Of a stretch of DNA of 64,000 bases, positions 61,038 through 64,000 are shown piece by piece. The stretch comes from JAHRAW01 sp965203265 (GTDB lineage: Bacteria > Pseudomonadota > Gammaproteobacteria > Arenicellales > Poriferihabitantaceae). Both the position numbers and the translations under genes were made by a program. The DNA lies in NCBI GenBank assembly GCA_965203265.1, contig CBDBBV010000002.1:1178001-1242000 (forward strand). The letters are read 5' to 3'. The notes below the pieces were generated by a model. That model was not told where the DNA came from. It saw nothing but the letters and a program-made list of their open reading frames with translations, and did not search any database. Each line of letters begins with the position of its first letter. Position 1 is the first letter of the stretch.

Positions 61038-62021
61038 TTATTGCTGACCGAACAACAAATCTGGAGCGTGCTTTAGCACAAATCTAGCTACTTCCGCTCC
61101 GCTCAAAAGCTGTATTTCTTTTTTAAGATTACTAGACGCTTCTTTTATCTTTCTCTCTAATTTTTCTGTGCTCTCAGCAGTGGTGATAAGTAAACCGGCA
61201 TCGGCCTCAAATTTCTTAATACCCTCTTCTATCTGATCAACGGAATATAGATCGTCATGATTCCCTTCATATGATTTTACCTGAACAACAATTTTGTACA
61301 CATTAAAATCTATAGTACCCACTGTCAAACGGAGGTTAATGATTAAGTCAGCGCCATAGTCGGGCCCCCATCCTGAACCATTCTCTTCTACATCTATCAC
61401 ACCTGGTATTTTCCTAATCACTCGCGCTAGAAATCCTTCTAGCTTCTTACCTCTATGCATTTCATGGATGTCTTTGGTAATTTTTGTCAAATATTCAGCA
61501 GTCTTTTCTTTTAGATGGTATTCCTCGGGATTCTCCCTATCGTGCAACTGAACTTCGTTTTTCTTCCGGCGTTTTAGGGAATCAAAAAATTCTTCTTTAT
61601 CATTAATTCTCCAATATCTTCCCATTAATTTTAATTTCCTTTGCACTGTTGGTGATATATTTGGATCGTTCCGATCAAACGATATAATGCTATCCTTTTC
61701 TATTTCAAAACAGTGCCTAAAATCATAGCCTAGATCATACAATCCCTCATCAAAATCATAGCTAGATTTTACCTTTACGGCCGTACACTCACCCCATTTA
61801 GGTGTATTGATATGCACTATCCAATCTCCTTCCTTAATCAACAAAAGAAACCGTTGACCGCAATTATCCTTTATATTTCGGTTTTCATCTAGTTTCAAAT
61901 TATTAGAGTCGTCACTTGAATATCCAAAACGCGACTTACCCTCTTGGATGGATTGAAAAATTATTTTCTGAGCATCGGGGTCCTCTGTCCAGCCAAATGC
62001 CCATATAGTAGATTCTGTCAT
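61038..62021 (-). CDS. Mrr-like restriction endonuclease
   Basis: 327 residues, AT-rich. The N-terminal 115 residues (WAFGWTEDPDAQKIIFQSI...FLLLIKEGDWIVHINTPKWGECTAVKVKSSYDF) look like an EVE/PUA-like or SH3-like reader of modified DNA (inference). The C-terminal domain (about 185-320) is Mrr-type: HRGKKLEGFLARVI, GWGPDYGADLIINL with the catalytic Asp, and KIVVQVKSYEG supplying QxK. Such type IV enzymes cut modified foreign DNA. It converges with DUF6164 (four-base gap). Its upstream region is duplicated in front of the next nuclease gene. Confidence 0.82.
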   Translation of the reverse strand: MTESTIWAFGWTEDPDAQKIIFQSIQEGKSRFGYSSDDSNNLKLDENRNIKDNCGQRFLLLIKEGDWIVHINTPKWGECTAVKVKSSYDFDEGLYDLGYDFRHCFEIEKDSIISFDRNDPNISPTVQRKLKLMGRYWRINDKEEFFDSLKRRKKNEVQLHDRENPEEYHLKEKTAEYLTKITKDIHEMHRGKKLEGFLARVIRKIPGVIDVEENGSGWGPDYGADLIINLRLTVGTIDFNVYKIVVQVKSYEGNHDDLYSVDQIEEGIKKFEADAGLLITTAESTEKLERKIKEASSNLKKEIQLLSGAEVARFVLKHAPDLLFGQQ

Positions 62022-62199
62022 GATAAAACCTCCAAAAATTGGTGTGAATTCATGCCGATCTCACAAATTTTCACGGCAAAGTTGTCAGTCAGCGCCTATA
62101 GCGCCCCTGTTCGGCGATTCGTATCGCCACCGCCTACCCTACCACATACTCCCCTGATTTTTCCATTTACCCATATATGTTTTGTATAAATCCCGCCAA
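62022..62199. repeat. Duplicated upstream region, copy beside the Mrr-like gene
   Basis: 62022-62045 (leader with CTCCAAAAATTGGT) and 62121-62199 (GTATCGCCAC, ACCACATACTCCCCTGAT, CATTTACCCATA) match 63526-63550 and 63591-63668 respectively. On the minus strand the leader gives GGAGG before the Mrr-like ATG. The left part includes a copy of the last codons of the WYL gene (NIYG-stop). Confidence 0.8.
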
Positions 62200-62290
62200 A
62201 TATTACCGGCGAACAACGGATAAGCGAACGCCTTTTCCCCCTTGATATGTCAGCAAGACCCAAACCCGCGATGGTATTCGCGGGTTTGGG
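62185..62290 (-). pseudogene. WYL-regulator 3' remnant
   Basis: 62206-62290 aligns with 63888-63975 inside the intact WYL gene (ACAACGGATA.GCGAACGCC, CCTTTTCCCCCT, TCGCGG). Then, after a deletion of about 220 bases, it runs into the gene's last codons at 62171-62198. It is a decayed partial duplicate with no open frame. Confidence 0.75.
62259..62290. terminator. 12-bp perfect hairpin after the PD-(D/E)XK nuclease gene
   Basis: CCCAAACCCGCG (62259-62270) and CGCGGGTTTGGG (62279-62290) form a perfect 12-bp stem around an 8-base loop, starting 18 bases past the stop at 62308. There is no clean T-run. The stem has grown from a weaker imperfect one in the parental WYL sequence. Confidence 0.5.
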
Positions 62291-62307
62291 TTGTCGGTTT
62301 TCAGTCG

Positions 62308-63525
62308 CTATAGTATGCGGTTGAGATTTTTATCGGAGAAAATGCGATTCATGAAGTTGCGCTGGAATTCGGGGAGTTTTTCAAGAATTTTCTCTACCGT
62401 GTTTTCCGGGGAATTGAAATAAATGTCCCCCAGCGTACTTTCGTTAACATTGGAACGCCACATCCTCCGGGGTGGGCGATTCAACGCCTCTCCGAATATT
62501 TTTCGTCCCTCTTCTTCAAAAATAGCGCGATACCAATGAATTCGGTTTTTCCTATCTTCAGCAAAACCATCATAACGTATATCTTTATCTGGCCAGCACC
62601 CGAGACGCAAACGAAATGGTTGCCAACCATCTATTCGCCAAAAAATGTATTCCTCGATATCAGGATTTTTATATTTTCTTTTAACGCTAGCCCACCCAAA
62701 CTGTGTCCATGGATCGCCCCCTCTATTCTTGCCTCTACAAAGATCACGAGTGGGTTCGTATATTTCATAATCTTTCCCAGATCCACTTCGCGCCTTGTCT
62801 ATGACACAATTAAGTTTTTCTTTTACCGAAAGCATGAATTTAAATTGAGCATATTGATGCTGGAAAATTCGATAATGCCCGTCATACCAGTTTCGATCTT
62901 TGCTGTAATATAAACTTGGCCATTTATTCAATACATATTCCCTTTCCGTTTGCATATCTAAAACATAATCAAAGTAATTTTTTAAAATATCGCTGTCAAT
63001 TTTCTTTTTATCTTTTAGAAAATTTACGACGTCATCTAAGCTAATGATGTTATATTTATAACATTTATCTTCCTCGTCCACGATTTTAGTTTTTTCCTCT
63101 TCATCGGGGTATATGTATCCTGTTTTGAAATAAATTCTTCGCACTTCCTTTTCATTTATTTTATCATTCTCCACCAATTTTGCATATCTTTTCAGCTGAT
63201 CACTGTGCTGTGCACTACCAACTTTATCCTCGATAATAAACGAGACTATTTCCCCATCGATGATTGCTTGGAAATATACATCTATCTTGTAATACTGCTT
63301 CCACGGATATGGTCCACGACCTTCACATTTGGCAAGCCCCTGTACTCTATCTCGACGAACCTTAGGCTTTCCATCATTTTCCGAATTATACAGAAAAGCG
63401 ATGAAATCCAATCCAAGATTCTTGAGGGATGTATCTTCGCTATCCGCGCAAGCAATCAGCCAGCACAGAAAAGCGTCTTGCGACAACTCGGAAGTTGCAT
63501 ATTTGAAAATATTCGGTGTTTTCAT
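62308..63525 (-). CDS. PD-(D/E)XK nuclease superfamily protein (PDDEXK_4 type)
   Basis: 405 residues, AT-rich. The N-terminus NIFKYATSELSQDAFLCWLIACAD is the family signature, with KIDVYFQAII supplying the first acidic residue and FIIEDKVGSAQHSDQLKRYA giving the ExK motif (about 97-115). The remainder is a specificity or regulatory region of unknown role with several Trp/Arg-rich stretches. These proteins are common in defence islands and are predicted nucleases. GGAG lies before the ATG. The gene is bracketed by the intact WYL 3' end upstream and its decayed copy downstream. Confidence 0.82.
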   Translation of the reverse strand: MKTPNIFKYATSELSQDAFLCWLIACADSEDTSLKNLGLDFIAFLYNSENDGKPKVRRDRVQGLAKCEGRGPYPWKQYYKIDVYFQAIIDGEIVSFIIEDKVGSAQHSDQLKRYAKLVENDKINEKEVRRIYFKTGYIYPDEEEKTKIVDEEDKCYKYNIISLDDVVNFLKDKKKIDSDILKNYFDYVLDMQTEREYVLNKWPSLYYSKDRNWYDGHYRIFQHQYAQFKFMLSVKEKLNCVIDKARSGSGKDYEIYEPTRDLCRGKNRGGDPWTQFGWASVKRKYKNPDIEEYIFWRIDGWQPFRLRLGCWPDKDIRYDGFAEDRKNRIHWYRAIFEEEGRKIFGEALNRPPRRMWRSNVNESTLGDIYFNSPENTVEKILEKLPEFQRNFMNRIFSDKNLNRIL

Positions 63526-63668
63526 GGTAATTACTCCAAAAAATTGGTTAAGTTAATGTGGAACGTGATTTACTATGGCGAAGCCGTGATGTATCGCCAC
63601 GGCCTACTCTACCACATACTCCCCTGATCTTTCCCATTTACCCATAGATATTTTTCAGACATCCCGCC
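63526..63668. repeat. Duplicated upstream region, copy beside the WYL gene
   Basis: Partner of 62022-62199: the leader 63526-63550 and the block 63591-63668, which contains the WYL stop codon (TAA at 63638-63640). Here the block is continuous with the intact WYL gene. Confidence 0.8.
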
Positions 63669-64000
63669 ACCTCCGCAAATTCATCCCGCAACGCCACCGG
63701 CTCAAGAACTTCCACAGCCGCCCCAAACCCCAACAACCACCAGCGCAATTCCAGCGTATCGGCCACAGTCGCCTCAATCAGCACCCGACCATCCCCCTTG
63801 TCGATGATTTCCTGATCGGCGGACAATTTCGACTCCCGCAAATGAAGCGCGGCACCTTCATCAAACAACGCGCGCAACTTGATCTTGCCGGCAGACAACG
63901 GATAGGCGAACGCCTTTTCCCCCTCGACATGCCGGGCAAGATCGAAGTTCGCGATGACATTCGCGGATTTGTTCGACAAAGTAGCGCGGCGCATGCGGTG
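63638..64000 (-). CDS. WYL-domain transcriptional regulator, C-terminal fragment
   Basis: About 120 residues are visible and the frame is open to the window edge; the ATG at 63994 is internal. The sequence NVIANFDLARHVEGEKAFAYP, KIKLRALFDEGAALHLRESKLSADQ, then ATVADTLELRWWLLGFGAAVEVLEPVALRDEF matches in overlapping form the C-terminal extension of YafY/WYL regulators. The helix-turn-helix and the WYL motif lie beyond the window. WYL proteins frequently control defence islands, consistent with the two nuclease genes downstream. Confidence 0.8.
   Translation of the reverse strand, partial: HRMRRATLSNKSANVIANFDLARHVEGEKAFAYPLSAGKIKLRALFDEGAALHLRESKLSADQEIIDKGDGRVLIEATVADTLELRWWLLGFGAAVEVLEPVALRDEFAEVAGCLKNIYG

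Overview
The window is GC-rich chromosomal DNA from a gammaproteobacterium. The evidence is gene order: scpA-scpB-rluB, yoaA-tsaB, ypjD beside ffh, grpE-dnaK-dnaJ, yqgE-ruvX-pyrR-pyrB-pyrC', thyA-folA and ilvB-ilvH-ilvC-psd-pssA-leuA. No genus can be read from the sequence. The host backbone is interrupted by visibly AT-richer blocks of defence-type genes at about 4.6-9.2 kb, 28.9-30.6 kb, 34.8-38.6 kb and 61.0-63.5 kb. No transposase, integrase or CRISPR array is present.

Layout. 1-1.1 kb: the C-terminus of an outer-membrane beta-barrel protein with a terminator, then a small nuclease-like phage-type domain. 1.3-4.5 kb: parE and a glycerate 2-kinase. 4.6-9.2 kb: an AT-rich two-gene unit pairing a RapA-like SNF2 ATPase with an Hsp70/actin-fold ATPase that carries a DnaJ-like zinc ribbon. 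9.3-19.3 kb: cytochrome c5, leuB, rluB-scpB-scpA-trpS-yciO, pcnB, tRNA-Glu(CTC), a secreted ankyrin-protease and a family 4 uracil-DNA glycosylase. 19.3-25.9 kb: branched-chain amino acid and phospholipid genes, with a strikingly leucine-rich leader peptide in front of leuA.

26-40 kb is the most unusual part. A minus-strand run reads DUF4011-helicase-Vsr protein, then ffh (SRP GTPase), type III methyltransferase Mod, XRE-ImmA, a DUF4411 PIN-like protein and type III restriction subunit Res, with short gaps or overlaps throughout. The essential gene ffh therefore sits inside a defence operon. A second, decayed ffh lies at the ancestral position beside ypjD. It is preceded by a copy of the same post-ffh spacer and is itself split by a DUF429 gene flanked by 31-bp imperfect repeats. 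The same architecture occurs near the right end. There a PD-(D/E)XK nuclease gene lies between an intact WYL-regulator 3' end and a decayed copy of it, and the shared upstream sequence precedes both this nuclease and the neighbouring Mrr-like one. I read both loci as alternative defence-island alleles stacked in tandem by recombination at an anchor gene.

40-61 kb is mostly housekeeping: ypjD, tsaB, yoaA, dnaJ-dnaK-grpE (grpE frameshifted as assembled), erpA, a deacetylase, a BKACE-aminotransferase pair, the pyrimidine operon with a pseudo-dihydroorotase, a DegP/Q protease, cysE, DUF924, a membrane J-protein, thyA-folA and DUF6164. The window ends inside a WYL regulator.
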